Numbered from the stretch's first letter, positions 32,376 through 44,805 are shown. The stretch: 64,000 bases of DNA from Botryococcus braunii (GCA_002005505.1 KV908660.1:81044-145043); one strand, 5' to 3'. Notes: generated by a model not told the origin, from the sequence alone. Made by a program: numbers and translations.

Positions 32376-33741
32376 ATGCCTAATAGAAATGACATTGGGG
32401 ATCAATCCACATCCCGGGCTGTGGACGAGCGGGACAGTAACAAGAGCTCCAATGCCCGAGATGAAAAATACAAATCATTTAAGAGCAATAGTGGGTTAGC
32501 TTGGGAAGCAAAAGTCCTGGCCTTGTATGAGAATTACTGGGAGAAACTTGAAAAGGGGTCCAAACATTTAATACTAGATAGGAATCTTTCTGCCAAAGAA
32601 TGGCAGAAATTTACCAATGATCTTGTTTACAACAAACTTTTCTTAGATGGTGTCACGAAAGAAATGGTGTACACTTGGATTAAAAACGCAAGGGCCAGGT
32701 ACAAAAAGAAATTTGCAGGTCCTGGGCGATCCGGAGAGGGTGCTTTAACAGAAGAAGAAAGAAGTCTTAAAGAGGTATGTGACTGCAAAATTTCGGGCAT
32801 TTTCCTTAAAGAGTATTTCTTCTGACCCCTTGCTCCTGGTTTTTTCGGATGGTATCCATGACATCATTGTACTCTATTCTACAGGTTGCTGACAGAGTGT
32901 TTAACACATCTATCGCTCTGCCTGAGCTCCATTTAGCTAATGAAGACTCATCTGAAGGAAGTGGTGGGTGTATGCCCCACAAATCATGATTTCAGCTTGC
33001 ATTTATGCATCCAACACACACAATATATGACATGCATGGTGCACAGGTTCCCAGATATCCACTATCGACGCGGATAATGAGGATTGTGATGACTTCAGTG
33101 GTGACTTCAGTGATCCCTATGATGAGGAAAATGTGAACTCCTTGACCCCTTTGGATGGGTCTAGAACTGCCCCCTCCACCCATGGGAAAACTGGGTCTCG
33201 GGGGGACCCTCCCGTGCAAACAGAAGAGCAAGAGGGCACTGCAACATCCCCATTTAAAAAAAGAGCTGCACGGTCAAGGAAGGGGGGTCATGCTTGCTCC
33301 CTTGAGACCCCCAAACCTGTTGATAAGCATATCACAGGGAAGCGGATTGCAAGGGAGAAGAAATCTGCGCCTGGCTTGGACGATGCGGTTACCAAAATTG
33401 CTGCTGCCTCACAAGCAGTTGGCGGATTTCTGGAAAGCTGGCCAACTACTTATCAGAAGAGCCAACAATTAGCAGCAGAGGCCCAAAAACCAACGCCAGA
33501 GGACAAAGCATTGGAGCTGCGCGCAGAATTTGCTAAGAGAAAGTTACAGGGGGAGCCAGTGGGTATGACGTTGGAAGAATTGGAAGATTACATCAACAAA
33601 TTCATTTTACCCCAAAGTTCCAAAGGTAGTTTTGGCATGACACCTCGTACACAAGTAATGCAATTATTTGAAAACCTCAGCGGTTTGGTGCATGAAATTA
33701 CTAAATCAATAATGTGTCCATACAGCCCCCAACTCCATTGA
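32376..33741 (+). CDS. Harbinger Myb/trihelix-like DNA-binding protein, three exons
   Basis: ATG at 32376. Proposed exons 32376-32774, 32885-32963 and 33047-33741; each junction has GT-AG (GAG/GTATGT, TCTACAG/GTT, GTG/GTGGGT, GCACAG/GTT) and the frame is kept, giving about 390 residues. Exon 1 has a Myb/SANT-like domain: WEAKVLALYENYWEKL, LSAKEWQKFTNDLV, TKEMVYTWIKNARARYKKKF. Exon 3 is acidic, then basic (SPFKKRAARSRKGG), with a helical C-terminus. In PIF/Harbinger elements such a protein works with the transposase in nuclear entry and in binding element ends. A further downstream exon near 33742-33835 (donor GTAAGC) is possible. Confidence 0.8.
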
Positions 33742-33889
33742 TGGAACCAGAGATGAGGTAGTATTGCTGGATGACAGCCCTCCCCGGGCAAAGAAGGTTG
33801 CAGCTGCTCGGGGCAAACCTACAGGGAAAAGTGCATGTAAGCCTTTTGTCAATCCTTTTTTAGTGATGAAGCCTAAATTTTCTGTTTTT

Positions 33890-34209
<320 letters not shown>

Positions 34210-34739
34210 CTCAAGCACTAATGGTGGGGGCCCGAGCAGATCCCCAAGAAATAAACCATCCCCAACCTCTTGGACCAACGCCAGCAGCACCTCAAAGTAA
34301 CTGCCCCAACTTGAATTCCGCACCTGTGAATCAGCTGCCACTAGGTAAGACTAATACGTACTTCACATATTCAATGCACATGGTTACATTCTTGAAACAT
34401 AATTATGGACAATGGGATGTGCAGGAGTACCCCCCATTTTAGATCCCAACGTGCAGCAATACATAAATTTGTTTGGTTGGCAAGGCCTACAAGGTATGTA
34501 CTACGATCGTACGGCGCCAACCCATGTGTTGAAGGGAGGTGTGACATGACAAAGCAGTGGAGGCTGGCAAGCCAACTAAAATTTTGGTGGTGCGCAGCAT
34601 TTCGGGATATGATGGCTTCTAGTGACCAAACCAAATTGAGGAAGCCTTAATCACGAGTATCAAGGGGACGAGAAGACAGCACCATATAGTTTACAGTTAA
34701 ATGTTACGTTGACATTTCTGCCAATGAAGCAGCATATTC

Positions 34740-36460
34740 TCATTAATTTCAGAGAGTGCATCATCCTTGCCATCAATAGCATAGACACTAGTTTTATGGG
34801 ATAGTTGACTTGCATGTAAGATGTACTGGACTTGTGTGAATATTGACATTTCTGCCAACTCTGCAAGTCAGGGAATGAGGTTCAGAGGGAGGGTCAGTCT
34901 TACTGGACATCATTAGCATAGACACTTCTTTCATGGCAAAGCTAAGTGGCATGTGACATGAAATGGACATGTGTAGAGAATTTTGGGCATTAATGGGAAA
35001 TGTGAGGTGCTCATGCAAGTTTGGTTTTATCGTTGCGCGCATGAGGGCACTTGGATTATACTCTCACAATGTAGCATATTCCAAGTTAAGGGAATGAATT
35101 TCAGAGAGTGCATCATCCTTGCTGGTCATAATAGCATAGACACTAGTTTTATGGGATAGCTGACTTGCATGTAATATGTACTGGACTTGTGTAAATGGTA
35201 AAATTCTGCCAATGCTTCAAGTCAGGGAATGAGGTTCAGAGGGAGGGGCAGTCTTGCTGGACATCCTTAGCATAGACACTTCTTTCATGGCAAAGCTAAG
35301 CGGCATGTGACATGAAATGGACATGTTTAGAGAATTTTGGGCATTACTGTGAAATATGAGGTGCCCATGCAAAGTTTGGTTTTATCGTTGCGCGCACGAG
35401 GGCACTTGGATTATACTCTCACAATGTAGCATATTCTCAAGTTAAGGGAATGAATATCAGAGAGTGCATCATCCTTGCTGGTCATAATAGCATAGACACT
35501 AGTTTTATGGGATAGCTGACTTGCATGTAATATGTACTGGACTTGTGTAAATGGTGAAATTCTGCCAATGCTTCAAGTCAAGGAATGAGGTTCAGAGGGA
35601 GGGGCAGTCTTGCTGGACATCCTTAGCATAGACACTTCTTTCATGGCAAAGCTAAGCGGCATGTGACATGAAATGGACATGTTTAGAGAATTTTGGGCAT
35701 TACTGTGAAATATGAGGTGCCCATGCAAAGTTTGGTTTTATCGTTGCGCGCACGAGGGCACTTCGATTATACTCTCACAATGTAGCATATTCTCAAGTTA
35801 AGGGAATGAATATCAGAGAGTGCATCATCCTTGCTGGTCATAATAGCATAGACACTAGTTTTATGGGATAGCTGACTTGCATGTAATATGTACTGGACTT
35901 GTGTAAATGGTGAAATTCTGCCAATGCTTCAAGTCAAGGAATGAGGTTCAGAGGGAGGGGCAGTCTTGCTGGACATCCTTAGCATAGACACTTCTTTCAT
36001 GGCAAAGCTAAGTGGCATGTGAGATGAAATGGACATGTTTAGAGAATTTTGGGCATTACTATGAAATATGAGGTGCCCATGCAAGTTTGGTTTTATCGTT
36101 GCGCGCACCAGGGCAGTTGGATTATACTCTCACAATGTAGCATATTCTCAAGTTAAGGGAATGAATTTCAGAGAGTGCATCATCCTTGCCATCAATAGCA
36201 TAGACACTAGGTTTATGGGATAACTGACTTGCATGTAAGATGGATTGGACTTGTGTGAATATTGACATTTCTGCCAACTCTGCAAGTCAGGGAATGAGGT
36301 TCAGAGGGAGGGTCAGTCTTGCTGGACATCATTAGCATAGACACTTCTTTCATAGCAAAGCTAAGTGGCGTGTGAGATGAAATGGACATGTGTAGAGAAT
36401 TTTGGGTATTACTGGGAAATGTGAGGTGCCCATGCCAGTTTGGTTTATCGTTGCGCGCAC
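34740..36460. repeat. Satellite array, about 5 units of 350-360 bp
   Basis: Block ATAGACACTAGTTTTATGGG occurs near 34782, 35128, 35486 and 35847, with a diverged copy at 36200. Each unit also has GGGAATGAGGTTCAGAGGGA and TTTATCGTTGCGCGCA. The middle units are nearly identical and the outer ones diverged, as expected for unequal exchange. No coding function is apparent. Confidence 0.88.
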
Positions 36461-36696
36461 GATGCCGAGTTGTTACATTCTGTATTAGTATAGAGAAACA
36501 TTTCCGAAACTCATGTGCAAATGAATAAACAATGGTCAAATATGCATTTAAATCTTCCGGACACAAGCATATTCCAGATTACATATCAATGAAATGCAAT
36601 GTAGCTCCACATCAGCATTTCACAAAGGATGACAATATCTGTACGTACAAGATATCAAGCTTAAACACCGTATGTCTTAAGACGCTTATTTCCACA

Positions 36697-38006
36697 TCAA
36701 GTTTGATGTGGATTTTCCCATCTAGAAAACTGAGATGAATGCTCCCAATGCTTGACTAGAATGTCCCTCATTTTTTCCCCCTTACTTCTCACCCTAGGTA
36801 GCTCATGACTCCAAAGGGGATCTTCAGCTGATGACAGCGTGGTTGCTTCAAGACCCGCTCTTCTCAAAATGTCATCAAGCTCAGCAGTCCTCAAATCGTC
36901 TCGATTAAGTTCATTCAATGTTGGATCAACCATTTTTAGCTTCCTTTCAATACAAATATTGTGCAGGATGCATGCTGCTCCTACCGCATAGCAATGATCC
37001 CTTACTTGAACCTTTTGCTCCACCTTCAATAATCTCCAGCGTTGCTTCAGTATTCCAAACGCCTGTTCTACTCTCATGCGAGCACGACTTAATTTGTATG
37101 TAAAGAATGCAAGCCGTTTGTCTTTGCACCTTGATGAGGGAAAACCCTTCATCAACCATGGAGACAAGGGGTATGCAGGGTCCCCCAACACATATGGAAC
37201 CACTTTGTGTCCTCTTCCTACCCGTATTTTCTTGTTAGTCAAACCAAACCTGTTTCTTGCAAAGGAATAAAATTTACTTCTGCTGTATACAAATGCATCA
37301 TGGTTTATCCCCGGGTATCCGATGTCAATGTCCACAAACCTTCGATCTGCATCAACAACTCCTTGTAAAATGATACTGTGGAAGGACTTTCTGTTATAAT
37401 ATACTCCACCAGAATGTGGAGGGCTGGAGATTGGGATATGACAGCCGTCTATGGCTCCCACACATCCTGGCCAACCCAATTGTGTACTGAACTTGTTCAT
37501 GGTTGACATCAACCCCTCATTACCCTCACCCCACCCAATGTACATTTTTCTTTTTCTCCATAATGCCCTGAAAACTTCTTTACAAACTTTCCTAGCTGTG
37601 CTGGCCCCGACTCCAAATTTTTCGCCAGTTTCTGCATATGTGCTGCCTTGGCCCAAACGATATAGTGCAATACCTACTCTACGTCGCACATCAATAGCCT
37701 GCCTCCAGCGGGTATCGCATTTCTTTACATGTAACTCCACAATATTACTGATGAGATGGAATGTGGCTTTGTCAACTCGAAATGCCTGCAATACACATGC
37801 CACATGTGCCATTCAAAAAGGAGGCTGTTAAGCTGTGGATAACGAAGACAAGCAAAGAAAGATGAGACAGGGAAAATGCCCTCGTTAATCAAATTTCACC
37901 ATCACTGTGGTTATAGCTTACCCTTATGTATGCTACATCCCTGCGTTCAATATCGAACTCTTCTTCCCACTGTTTACAGACGATTGTATCCCACCAGTGC
38001 GTGGAC
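36697..38006 (-). CDS. PIF/Harbinger DDE transposase
   Basis: The main exon covers 36697-37785 and has the DDE_Tnp_4 core: Asp in CVGAIDGCHIPI, Asp in PYVLGDPAYPLSPWLMKGF, and Glu in RMRVEQAFGILKQRWRLL, all intact. A helix-turn-helix region precedes it (IALYRLGQGSTYAETGEKFG, ASTARKVCKEVF). I propose an upstream exon at 37922-38006 (WWDTIVCKQWEEEFDIE), joined across a 136-nt intron (GTAAGC ... TTGCAG), because this matches the N-terminal region of known Harbinger transposases and keeps frame into AFRVDKATFHLI. The ATG at 37812 would then be intronic. Further 5' exons may lie between 38007 and 38300. It should act on the CACCCC...AATAAGTTATT ends. Confidence 0.9.
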
Positions 38007-38747
38007 CTGGAAATCGAAACATCAACCCAGCATCATGACATGCATAGGTCAGCCAAACGTTCCAGGTGGAGGCAGACGGAGGTAAACAATCCCCCACATA
38101 CACACCGTAGAACACTGTCCATACCTCGGCAGTACCCACCATTCCCTTCTTGGGCAGCCAACTAAACCAAATGAACGTGCTAAGATCAGAAATAAAGCTG
38201 CATTTTGCAGAAATTGTATGCCGACCAGCACCGGTAGATGTTCCGGGACCATAATCCTACCTTAACCCGTCAGAAAAGATCAAATGAAGAAAGCCTGAAT
38301 GTCAGTATTTTTCAGAAACATACATTAACGGGAGGATCAAGACAACTGTGGTGAAATCTTTATATGTTGCTCGCATGCGGTTCAGCGGTGAAGTGTGCTG
38401 CTGCCGCTCTTCCGATTCCTGCGGTACTGATTCACGTGGCAACATTTCATGCGGAAATCGGAATCGAGACCGTCCAGTGTGCCCAAGCCCAGAGCCATCA
38501 TTAATTTCCTTGCGAAATGCCACACGAATTACGCCAAGTGACGGTCAGGGTGGGAATAACTTATTTGGGGGGGTGCAGTAATCCAGTAATCCGGTAATCC
38601 AGGTCTCAAGGCCGAATCCTTGAGTGGCGATCCGCATAATTTACCTTGATACGGAAGCCGCAGCCCAGCTATTACTAACCGTAGTTGCATAATCTCCGAT
38701 TTCAATCAGAAAAAAATTTGTCTACCTTGGGTAACGGGAACCCTATA

Positions 38748-39455
38748 AAGGACGTGACAATTGATCCGGATAAAGTCGCAGCAGTGATGAAGTGGGCCAT
38801 CACAAATGCCCCAGTGTTGGCAATCCCTGATCTCTCCCCGGATGCGCCTAAGTTTCGGGTCGTGTGTGATGCCTCAAAGAATGGTGTTGGTGCTGTGCTT
38901 GAGCAAAATGGACGCCCATGTGCCTATATGAGCCGGAAATTTTCTGACGCTGAGAGAAATTATCATGTCACCGAGCAAGAGTTGGCTGCAGTGTGTATGG
39001 CATTGACTGATTGGCGATGTTATCTCCTTGGAAAACCCTTTGAAGTGGTCACTGATCATGCAGAAAACACGTTTTTGCCGTCCCAATCGGTTTTGAGCCC
39101 TCGGCAAGCCAGGTGGTTGGAGTTGCTCCAGATGTACTCTATAGAGTGGAAGTATGAGCCCGGTCGTACTAATGTTGCGGACCCCTTGAGTAGGAATCCA
39201 GCGTTCGTCGTTAGTTCTTTGGTGCACACTCCTAGGGGCTCTGTTCAGCGTAGGGCCGCGATGGGGGGGCGCGGCATAGGTCATCGTGCTGTACTGGTGT
39301 GCTGTACTGGTGTACTGGTGTGCTGTACTTACGCGCAAGGTTCCACTGGAGGCGGTACGGCCCCGCCATTAGGTGGGGTGGTCCCTGGAGCAGCAAGTGA
39401 CTCGGGCGACGCGTGCCCGGATGGGTTCACCATGTGGTGCCCCGAGGGGGGTTAA
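38748..39455 (+). pseudogene. gypsy-3 RT end and RNase H
   Basis: Begins VTIDPDKVAAVMKW, then jumps to AITNAPVLAIPD. About 60 residues normally between these (the thumb/connection, FLGLANYYR region) are missing, so there is an in-frame deletion. RNase H is otherwise good: RVVCDASKNGVGAVLEQ, YHVTEQELAAVCMAL, VVTDHAENTF, PGRTNVADPLSR. A short minisatellite (GTGCTGTACTG units, 39289-39330) lies in the linker. The frame ends at 39455 and integrase continues in another frame, so there is a frameshift. Confidence 0.8.
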
Positions 39456-41011
39456 AAAACCTAAGTAATGGGATCCCTGAGAAGGATCATCTTCTAAGGG
39501 ATGGGCGTAAAAGACAAAGAGCGAAGTTGGTCGCTAAAGATGGTTACTGGTTCCGTGGAAAGGCAATGTATGTTCCCGAAATGGCAGATGGTAAAGATAA
39601 AGAGCTCAAAGAAGCCATTCTCAAAGAAAACCATGAAGTGCCACAGGCAGGCCATGTGGGCCGGACTAAAATGTTGGAGAAAATACAACGGTATTTTTGG
39701 TGGCCGAAGCTGAGGGAAGGTGTTGAAGATTTTCTTCGCGTTTGTGATGCGTGCCAGCGCAACAAGGTGGATACCTCACTGCCAGCTGGTTTGCTGCAGC
39801 CTCTACCAATTCCTTCACGAAAGTGGGAAAGCATCTCTATGGATTTTATTACTGACTTACCCAAAACAGTAAACGGGAATGATGCTATCCTTGTGGTTGT
39901 GGACAGACTGTCTAAATATGCGCATTTCATCCCAACAACTGATCAGCTGTCTGCTGAAGGTCTTGCTGATGTGTTTGTGGATCGTGTGTTTAAGCTGCAC
40001 GGTATGCCTAAAGAGGTGTTGACTGATCGCGGTACGGTGTTCACGAGTGCCTTCACTAAAGCGTTGTTTAAAAGTTTGGGCACGAGGTCTGTCTTTTCAA
40101 CGGCTTATCATCCACAGACTGATGGACAAACTGAGCGTGTGAATCGCATTGTGGAAGACATGTTGAGGCATTATGTTAGCCCTACCCAACATGATTGGGA
40201 TGTGCATGTGCCAGCCGCAGAATTTGCTTATAACAATGCTTATCAAGAATCCGTTCGCACAACTCCCTTCCGATTGGTGTATGGGGAGGATCCTATTGAG
40301 CCGTTTGCAGTGATTTCTGGGACCACTTTTCCGTCGGCTAAAAGATTTGCTATAAAGTTGCATGATGATCTTGCGTTAGCGAAGCGCAACCTGATTGAGG
40401 CACAAGATAGGCAGCGCACTTATGCTAACCAGGGGCGCAGACATGTTGAGCATGAAGTTGGGGAAGAAGTACTATTGTCCACTAAGAATATTCGTTGGAA
40501 GCATCCTGGCACCAAGAAGTTTTTGCCTCGTTTCATTGGGCCATTCAAGATTTTGGCTAGAATTGGTGCTGTTGCATATAGGCTGGAGTTGCCTGATGAA
40601 TACACCATTCACAATGTGTTTCATGTGTCGCTGTTGAAGCCATATCATAAGGGTGTCAATGTGGCTCCCTCACCTCCGCCAGATTGGATTGATGGTGATT
40701 GGGAATACGAGGTGGAGTGTATTTTGATGCATCGAGAGAAGAAGGCTGCCCAGCATGCGCCGAAGAAAGAATACTTGGTAAAATGGAAAGGCTACGGGCC
40801 TGAGCGTAACTCATGGGAACCAGAAGCAGGATTAATAGAACATGCCCAAGAGGTTGTCCAGGAGTACTGGCCTGGTCGCGCTCTCAATGAGAAGGTGGGA
40901 ACAAGGAAGCGCACGAAAGGTGTCGCGGCTGCAGGCAACGGTACTAAGAAGCGAAGTAATGCGCATGCCTCAGCAACTACGAATACTGCGCCTAAGAAGA
41001 GGCGGAATTAG
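39413..41011 (+). CDS. gypsy-3 integrase with chromodomain
   Basis: About 530 residues. Integrase zinc region (HEVPQAGHVGRTKML ... CDACQRNK), DDE core with SMDFITDLP, LTDRGTVFTSAF and DGQTERVNRIVE, all intact. Then the usual GPFKILARIGAVAYRLELP and HNVFHVSLLKPYH segments, and a chromodomain YEVECILMHREKK, EYLVKWKGYG, NSWEPE. The C-terminus is basic (KKRSNAHAS, PKKRRN). The chromodomain is closer to the HP1 consensus than that of gypsy-1. The start is not real: it follows a frameshift from RNase H. Confidence 0.88.
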   Translation: MPGWVHHVVPRGGLKNLSNGIPEKDHLLRDGRKRQRAKLVAKDGYWFRGKAMYVPEMADGKDKELKEAILKENHEVPQAGHVGRTKMLEKIQRYFWWPKLREGVEDFLRVCDACQRNKVDTSLPAGLLQPLPIPSRKWESISMDFITDLPKTVNGNDAILVVVDRLSKYAHFIPTTDQLSAEGLADVFVDRVFKLHGMPKEVLTDRGTVFTSAFTKALFKSLGTRSVFSTAYHPQTDGQTERVNRIVEDMLRHYVSPTQHDWDVHVPAAEFAYNNAYQESVRTTPFRLVYGEDPIEPFAVISGTTFPSAKRFAIKLHDDLALAKRNLIEAQDRQRTYANQGRRHVEHEVGEEVLLSTKNIRWKHPGTKKFLPRFIGPFKILARIGAVAYRLELPDEYTIHNVFHVSLLKPYHKGVNVAPSPPPDWIDGDWEYEVECILMHREKKAAQHAPKKEYLVKWKGYGPERNSWEPEAGLIEHAQEVVQEYWPGRALNEKVGTRKRTKGVAAAGNGTKKRSNAHASATTNTAPKKRRN

Positions 41012-41665
41012 ACACGGAGAGGCGATCTTTTCCTTCACTTGTTTGTTGCGGGTACAGCATTGCTGCCCGCCGGGGGGAGGGAGAAGGGCTTAGTTGCTCC
41101 CCGTGTGTCACCCCGTTGTTATACAAGTGGGAAGTTCAGTACGGTGAGCTGTATCGCGCGCGCATGATGTTAAGTGTAGATCATCGATCCACTTTGAAGC
41201 CCGCCATGACAATTTCAAGCAATGAATGATGATGAACAAAGCTCACTGACGTACCCTGGCGTACCTCACCATTGGAGGCTCAACAAACTTGTCGCCAAAG
41301 CTATATGTGTAAAAAAATATTGTTGCTCTAGTGTAGACGGCTTGTAAACTGCTTGTGGAACTCTTACCTTATAGAGTCTTGCTCGTGATGACTGCTCTGA
41401 TGTGAGCGAGGACGCTCCCATGTAGGGGAGGGGGAAGTTGTAACGGCAGGAAGCTGCCATGTCCTGAAATGTGTAGGATTTTGGGCAGGAAGTTGCCAGG
41501 TCCTGAAATGTGTAGGATTCCGGGTTTGATCGAAGGCTGTAGAAAGTGGCACGCATCTTGGCGTCGAAGGAAGTCCCGGTGCTGACCGGCTTGAACAGAT
41601 TCCGCTGAATGCTCTAACCTGACTGGTGTCTCTCTCGCTCTCTCTTCCTTTGCCATCACATATTA
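41012..41665 (+). repeat. gypsy-3 3' end: polypurine tract and LTR (limits approximate)
   Basis: Purine tract CGGGGGGAGGGAGAAGGGC at 41071-41089. The sequence after it should be LTR. It contains a tandem pair of a 39-bp unit (41439-41522, with CCTGAAATGTGTAGGATT). The end is not defined since no other LTR is in the window. Confidence 0.5.
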
Positions 41666-42089
41666 CCTACCTTGACACTGTGGCACAGTTGAGCCGCCGC
41701 CAAACACGTTGGGCAGAGTTTCTCTCCCGGTTCCATTTCAAATGGGAACATATGGCGGGTTCCTCAAATGTGGTTGCCGATGCGCTGAGCCGCACGCCGG
41801 TGGGATATACACCTCCAAACTCATTGGTGAACGCTGTCGTGGTTTCCACTCGTTCATACGTTTCGGAGGGTCCCCCTTGTCTTCCCAATCACTCCCTTCG
41901 GGATGTCATTTGCGCCGTTACCCGGGCACAGGGTACTCCCTTGGCTGCAGAGGCTCGTGGTATGGGACACGAGTCTAGGCCTCCTTCAGGTGGGGGAGAG
42001 GGCATGACGTGGAAGGACAAGTTTGTGCGTGGTTATCAGGAATTGTCCTGGTGCTTTTTAGTCTTGTTCTTAGCGAACCTGGTACGCTA
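41666..42089 (+). pseudogene. gypsy-4 RNase H fragment
   Basis: Short remnant: QLSRRQTRWAEFLSRFHFKW, then SSNVVADALSRTPVG, the C-terminal end of a gypsy RNase H. What follows is not recognisable. The piece ended up between gypsy-3 and the PHD-gypsy and is probably the target into which gypsy-3 inserted. Confidence 0.65.
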
Positions 42090-43441
42090 GTGACGTGTCC
42101 ACTAGCAGTACATCTCCTCACGTGAAAGTACTTCGGACTATCCAAGGTTTCGCCCTTTAAGAGGTGCGGCTGGAAAGTCGCTCGTCAGACTTTACTTGGG
42201 AGTTGTTTTGATGAAGAGTTCTCTATAACAAGACCAATTGTAAGAGATTCTACGAAGTCAAGATAGATCATTGCTTCTGTTTGCACTGTGATGTTGTGTA
42301 GCTAGACTCCAGTTCGCAGGTCGTCATCGTCGACCTCCAGCATCGTGCAGACGCAGAGTAAGGTAACACCCCTTGGCAACCTAGCAAGGCGAGTTAGGTT
42401 TGCTTGGCAAGATATCTGCGGGAGTAGCAGCATCAGGAGACGTCTTGTGTGCTGTCGCGTGAATTGAAGGTACTTGTCAGAAGAGTATGTAGGGTGGAGG
42501 TATCCTATAACTCACACAAATTGCCACACATTGAGAAGGTTAGACGACTTACGTTAGTTCTATTTCATTGGGAAGTGAGCATTCTCTGTGGTTGTCAAAA
42601 TCGCAACCTTGATTGGCCGATGATAAGTGCTTGATAGTGCGCGGGACTTGAAGAAGTTAAGAATTTCCAGGTTTAAGCTGCAATTGCTTTCACATTTACA
42701 CAACCTACGAAGTTTATAAGTTTCAACGTGCCAAACGCAACCGTATTCAAGCATATCGGTGTGGTCTTGGGTTGATCGGCCGAGATTCCGGCAGCAAGCT
42801 TGTTTTCCCTATACGATCTCAAGTGAATTGAAAATATCTTTGGCTCAACAGACGATAGAAAGGCTGTCAAACCTGGTGAAGACAATCGATTAAGTTACCG
42901 AACAGGTTGTCGTGTCGTGTTCGCATACTGTCTACTCGTGTTGACCTGAAGCTGATAGGCAAGGAACATATAAGCGATGCTTGAATGTGTCTTCTGATGA
43001 TATAAGTGAGTGCGCGTGAGCGGCCCTCTAGGGCAGACAGGGTGAAAGATCCGGCGGACACGAGCAACGCTCCGTTTGGGTAGACATCATCGCTTTGTGA
43101 TTCTTTTGCTGATTAGCGACAAGGTTGGAGTAGGGGGACAACACATCGACAGCTGAAGTAAGTGACTAAATCAAGGATTGTCTTGCAGGAAGCTGCTGTC
43201 TGATCTGTGAGAGTCGTTGGTCTTTCATTGGGAGTATAGCTTGCTTGTGGAGATCCCATGACGTATACATTGATGATAATGTTTGAGGGTGATGTTTAGG
43301 CGTTTGAAATGATATAAATTCCGGGTAGAGCGCGTTTGTGGGGGGACAACCGGGAAGGTGAAGCCCGGCGGTGTGAAAGCTAGCTGAAAACCTTGGAAGT
43401 ACTTGTTTTCAAGTGTAATCCGTAGCTGTCAGGAACACATC
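42090..43441 (+). other. PHD-gypsy 5' LTR and leader (not resolved)
   Basis: 1.35 kb without coding signal before the gag ATG. Presumably LTR plus leader. I could not identify a primer site. Confidence 0.4.
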
Positions 43442-44095
43442 ATGGCTGAGTATGCGTCTACTGCAAGTTTGCCATCTCATCAAAATAGAGAAGACGTGGA
43501 TGATGAATCAGAACATCATCAGTCGCCAGAACCACCTCAACAAAGGGTGTACATCCCTGAGTTGACTAGGAATGCAGAAGCCCACCATGCTTTGCGCAGG
43601 CTCCTGAATTCACTTGATAACACGGGTGTGCCTGGTGCTGCATCTGACTTCGCAAATTCATGTCTTGCAGTAAACCATAGGGCTCCCTATGATGCTGTGG
43701 TTGTTTTAATGGATAATTTTACAAGGTTTATTAACAGGAGCATACGTCATAATACCTCTCGTCTGCACGATGTCATCGAGTCAGCTGTTGCATCAGCAAT
43801 GAGAGTTAACAGTGCCGTCAGTCAGCAGACACAACCCAGCAGATCGTCTTCTTCACAGCATGAGCAAGCCTTAAGAAGAAAGATGCTTGCGGAAGCTATC
43901 GTACCCCTGCAGAAAGGTGCGAATATCCAAATCTACAAAGAAAGAGTATTTCGTGCTTTGAGGCAAGAAGGTCAGGGGCTGAATGAGCTCGAAAGGCTCA
44001 TGATAGTACGTAAGGCTGCTGAGGCTGATAAGGATGTTGCTCGACGTTTTGAGGCTGTGCATGGAAGAAAAGTTTACAATCATGTTGATGAGTAT
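43442..44095 (+). CDS. PHD-gypsy Gag, N-terminal part (split by copia-2)
   Basis: 218 codons from an ATG at 43442 (MAEYASTASLPSHQNRED). Acidic, Gln/Pro-rich start, then a helical region (AHHALRRLLNSLDN, YDAVVVLMDNFTRFINRSI, LRRKMLAEAIVPLQKG). The frame continues without shift at 57626 after removal of copia-2 and one copy of its TSD AGTAT. An alternative upstream start at 43403 is a TTG and unlikely. Confidence 0.75.
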
Positions 44096-44787
44096 TGTTA
44101 GGTTATGGGCTTGGCGTATTCCTGTGCAGTGGCGGCACGGAGGGTGTGAGTCAAAGTTCGCTCTACTGTGTGACGAAGAGTAGAGTCTAGAACATGAACA
44201 ATCAAGGACTGATTGGGCAACTTTAAGGAAACACCCGGAGTGCTTGTGAAGTCCCAAACAAGTCTATTACAATTGCTCACTTGCTCTCTCTTAACAACGG
44301 AATTTAAACTATCCTAACTGGTACGTACTCAGAAAGGATCAATCTCATTGTCCGATGATAAGATAGCCAAGCACATACACATAACATGAAATATTAAGGT
44401 CAACAAAGCCTCAAATCTCCCTATCTATTCACCATCACGTTACCTGTGCAGTGGCGGCACGGAGGGTGTGAGTCAAAGTTCGCTCTACTGTGTGACGAAG
44501 AGTAGAGTCTAGAACATGAACAATCAAGGACTGATTGGGCAACTTTAAGGAAACACCCGGAGTGCTTGTGAAGTCCCAAACAAGTGCCTTGCCTCTCCGT
44601 GCTAGCACCACTACCTTCCTGCACTAAACGTGTCTGTAACTTGCGTTATCTTTATCTTCGTTCAAATTGTTCCTAACCGCTAAGTCTTTGTAGTTTCGCC
44701 CATATTAGTCATTTATTATTGTCACTGACGGAATAGCCACTATTACTCCACTGAGGGAAAGGCATAAATAACTCATCCAATACAACA
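44096..44787 (-). repeat. copia-2 3' LTR
   Basis: 692 bp, TG...CA on the minus strand. Internal direct repeat of about 142 bp starting at 44121 and 44443 (period 322). Differs from the 5' LTR at only about one base by eye (GTGCCTTGCC at 44584 versus GTGCCCTGCC at 57416). Confidence 0.93.
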
Positions 44788-44805
44788 CTTCCCCTTGCCT
44801 TTTCC

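Larger units (their letters stand above)
38748..41665 (+). mobile_element. Ty3/gypsy chromodomain element gypsy-3, 3' part
   Basis: End of RT, RNase H, integrase, chromodomain, purine tract (41071-41089) and a putative 3' LTR. Its 5' part lies beyond the Dam-gypsy, outside the window. Right limit is approximate: coding sequence of another gypsy (gypsy-4) resumes near 41666. Confidence 0.75.

Noticed and set aside
34680..36470. CRISPR-like array
   Set aside because: Repeat units of 350-360 bp without short repeats and unique spacers, inside a eukaryotic transposon; this is satellite DNA.
44098..44624. Repeated Cys/Ser-rich small frames in the copia LTRs (also near 950-1527, 15627-15866, 22522-22761, 57254-57457)
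   Set aside because: They lie in LTR repeats, have no domain, and recur only because the LTR blocks recur.
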